This document shows, one piece after another, positions 33,487 to 34,728 of a stretch of DNA of 34,728 nt. A program made the position numbers and the translations under genes. The notes under the pieces are model-generated. The model saw nothing but the letters and a program-made list of their open reading frames with translations, did not search any database and was not told where the DNA came from. The DNA comes from CAZPMO01 sp964587515 (GTDB lineage: Bacteria > Pseudomonadota > Alphaproteobacteria > MPNO01). The stretch covers positions 1 to 34,728 of the forward strand of contig CAZPMO010000026.1 in NCBI GenBank assembly GCA_964587515.1, in the 5' to 3' direction. Numbering within the stretch: position 1 is the first letter of the stretch; every line of letters starts with the position of its first letter.

Positions 33487-33852
33487 ATGCCGCAACGAGC
33501 CTTTTCGGCGACCCGGGCGAGTTTGATCCTGGGCCTGGTCATGATTCTGGTCCTGATCGGGATCCTGATCATGGCGGCCGTCGGGACGGCGCGGGCCGAC
33601 GCCATCGACGGCCACTGGTGCTTCAGCGACGGCAAGCGCCTGTTCATCGAGGGCTCCGATATCGTGACGCCGGGCGGCGCGCGCAAGACCGGCGAATACG
33701 ACCGCCACGCGTTCAGCTATGTGATCCCGCCGTCGGAGCCGGGCGCCGGGGCCACCGTCTCCATGATGCAACAGGACGAGGAGCTGATCCTCGTCACCGT
33801 CGGCGACGGCCCGGCCCGGCCGTGGCGGCGTTGCGCGGCGGCGACCAGTTGA
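33487..33852 (+). CDS. Small exported or membrane-anchored protein of unknown function
   Basis: A 121-residue protein I do not recognise. One long hydrophobic helix (about 12-34, LILGLVMILVLIGILIMAAV) is followed by TARADA, a likely signal-peptidase site, and then a small domain with WCFSDGKRLFIEG and a final cysteine (PWRRC). The two cysteines could form a disulfide. AGGGAGA at 33474-33480 is well spaced for the ATG at 33487 and too close for the ATG at 33481. It follows the hydroxylase gene by 11 bases and touches the lipoprotein gene, so it probably belongs to the same transcript. Confidence 0.7.
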   Translation: MPQRAFSATRASLILGLVMILVLIGILIMAAVGTARADAIDGHWCFSDGKRLFIEGSDIVTPGGARKTGEYDRHAFSYVIPPSEPGAGATVSMMQQDEELILVTVGDGPARPWRRCAAATS

Positions 33853-33854
33853 AC

Positions 33855-34535
33855 ATGCGCCGCCTCTTCCTTCTCGCCATGGCGCTGGTCGCCGGTTGCG
33901 CCTATCAGCCCGGGCGCGACAGCACCTTCGAGCGCAGCCTGAGCTGGTTCAGCTATATGGGGGCCGAGGACATAAGGCGGAACTGCCGCCCCGGCGCGCC
34001 GGACCGTCTGCGGCTGGTCTATAACGGCGATTACGACCAGCAGGTGCGGAGCTACGACGTCGCCGTGGCGCGGCCCGACGGCGCGATCATGGAGGTTCGG
34101 GTAAAGCGCGCCACCAATATCATTCGCGGCGTGGAAAAGGGCGATCCCCGCGAGGCGTGGCGCGCCGCGACCGACATCGTGCGGCTCGACGCGGGCGGGC
34201 TCGACGCGCTGAAGCAGAGCCTGCGCGAAAGCGGCTACCTGAGCCCCGGCCCCGAAGGTCTGCAACTGCTGTCGAACGAATTCTACTGGGTGGTCAGCGG
34301 CTGCTGGGACGGCCGCTTCGTGCTGAACGCCTGGGCATTTCCCTCGCCGCGCTTCAAGGCGTTGCGCTTTTCCGCCTTCTTGCTGCGCCATGACCCCACC
34401 GGCGTGCCGGTCGCCCAGCCGCATCCGTCGGAGCAGTGGCCGCCGCGATCGTATGAACGGTTCCTCGACGACAGCTTCGAGTTCCGTCTCGGCCCCAACC
34501 GCCTGATCGGCGCCAAGGCCGCCTTCGGCGGATGA
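33855..34535 (+). CDS. Putative lipoprotein of unknown function
   Basis: A 226-residue protein with a lipoprotein signal: MRRLFLLAMALVAGC gives a lipobox LVAG-C, so it should be anchored by a diacylglyceryl cysteine at residue 15. The remainder has about 210 residues with NCRPGAPDRLRLVYNGDY and DVAVARPDGAIMEVRVKRA, a later VVSGCWDGRF, and no family I can name. The ATG is 2 bases after the stop of the preceding gene, so translation is likely coupled. The frame is open far upstream inside the hydroxylase gene, but that part is shadow. It is the last protein gene before the tRNA. Confidence 0.75.
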   Translation: MRRLFLLAMALVAGCAYQPGRDSTFERSLSWFSYMGAEDIRRNCRPGAPDRLRLVYNGDYDQQVRSYDVAVARPDGAIMEVRVKRATNIIRGVEKGDPREAWRAATDIVRLDAGGLDALKQSLRESGYLSPGPEGLQLLSNEFYWVVSGCWDGRFVLNAWAFPSPRFKALRFSAFLLRHDPTGVPVAQPHPSEQWPPRSYERFLDDSFEFRLGPNRLIGAKAAFGG

Positions 34536-34597
34536 GCGCGGCCACTGCCCATATTGAAGACGCCGCGCGGCATACCGATCTGTTATAAGCGAACCAC

Positions 34598-34687
34598 GGA
34601 TGGGTGGCCGAGCGGTTGAAGGCACTGGTCTTGAAAACCAGCAGGCGTGCAAGCGTCTCGTGGGTTCGAATCCCACCCCATCCGCCA
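34598..34687 (+). tRNA. tRNA-Ser (anticodon UGA)
   Basis: The acceptor arm pairs GGATGGG (34598-34604) with CCCATCC before the discriminator G and an encoded CCA (34685-34687). The D-arm is GCCGAGCGGTTGAAGGC. The anticodon stem-loop CTGGT-CTTGAAA-ACCAG gives UGA, reading serine codons UCN. A long variable arm between the anticodon and T arms and the T arm GTGGGTTCGAATCCCAC confirm a class II serine tRNA. A TATAAG 8 bases upstream may be part of its promoter; no matching -35 stands out. Confidence 0.97.
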
Positions 34688-34728
34688 CCCTACGCCTTCG
34701 GCTTCGGGCGGCAGGCCACCCCGTGGCC

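Noticed and set aside
34536..34568. Hairpin GCGCGGC/GCCGCGC after the lipoprotein gene as a terminator
   Set aside because: The stem is only 7 bp with a 19-base loop and no U-tract; too weak to call.

Overview
The window is a GC-rich chromosomal stretch (about 65% G+C in a coding line I counted). It reads like an alphaproteobacterium of Rhodospirillales-like type with a versatile catabolic lifestyle. The signs are an Atm1-type ABC exporter, divergent glpD/glpK, FadH, ThrH, TAXI-type TRAP transport, UbiD-family decarboxylases, a CoxL-like molybdenum hydroxylase subunit and REP-like palindromes. This placement is inferred from protein flavour only; there is no rRNA in the window. I see no phage, integrase, insertion sequence or CRISPR array.

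Layout. 1-2488: the 3' end of an ABC exporter, then two tandem paralogous DapA-fold aldolases/lyases. 2485-10485: a hybrid histidine kinase, then a glycerol-phosphate block of glycerophosphodiesterase, glpD and glpK, then a soluble PAS-type chemotaxis receptor. 10716-19389: a thiamine-diphosphate enzyme, a YciI-like protein, a frameshifted VOC dioxygenase gene, fadH and thrH, then an HSL-family esterase followed by a GMC flavin oxidoreductase. 19404-21220: a glycine-zipper envelope protein with an 11-residue charged repeat, followed by a low-GC gene graveyard. The graveyard holds the 3' scrap of an HSL-type esterase and a frameshifted, truncated TAXI solute-binding-protein gene.

21221-28423: the most coherent unit, read as one rightward operon. 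It holds two UbiD-family decarboxylases, a TAXI solute-binding protein, a fused TRAP permease and a MetE-like zinc methyltransferase-fold protein. The obvious hypothesis is uptake of a carboxylated (possibly methoxylated) compound followed by decarboxylation and methyl transfer; the substrate cannot be read from the sequence. A perfect 11-bp hairpin lies between the binding-protein and permease genes.

28424-34728: a convergent hairpin, a short SDR protein lacking the usual catalytic Ser and Tyr, a DoxX-like membrane protein, a small unknown gene bracketed by REP-like palindromes, a TauD-family dioxygenase, an orphan molybdopterin-binding hydroxylase subunit, two small exported proteins and tRNA-Ser(UGA).

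Most of the window is ordinary metabolic gene content. The items that most repay a second look are the VOC frameshift, the graveyard, the UbiD/TRAP/MetE-like operon, the SDR with a degenerate active site and the REP-like elements.
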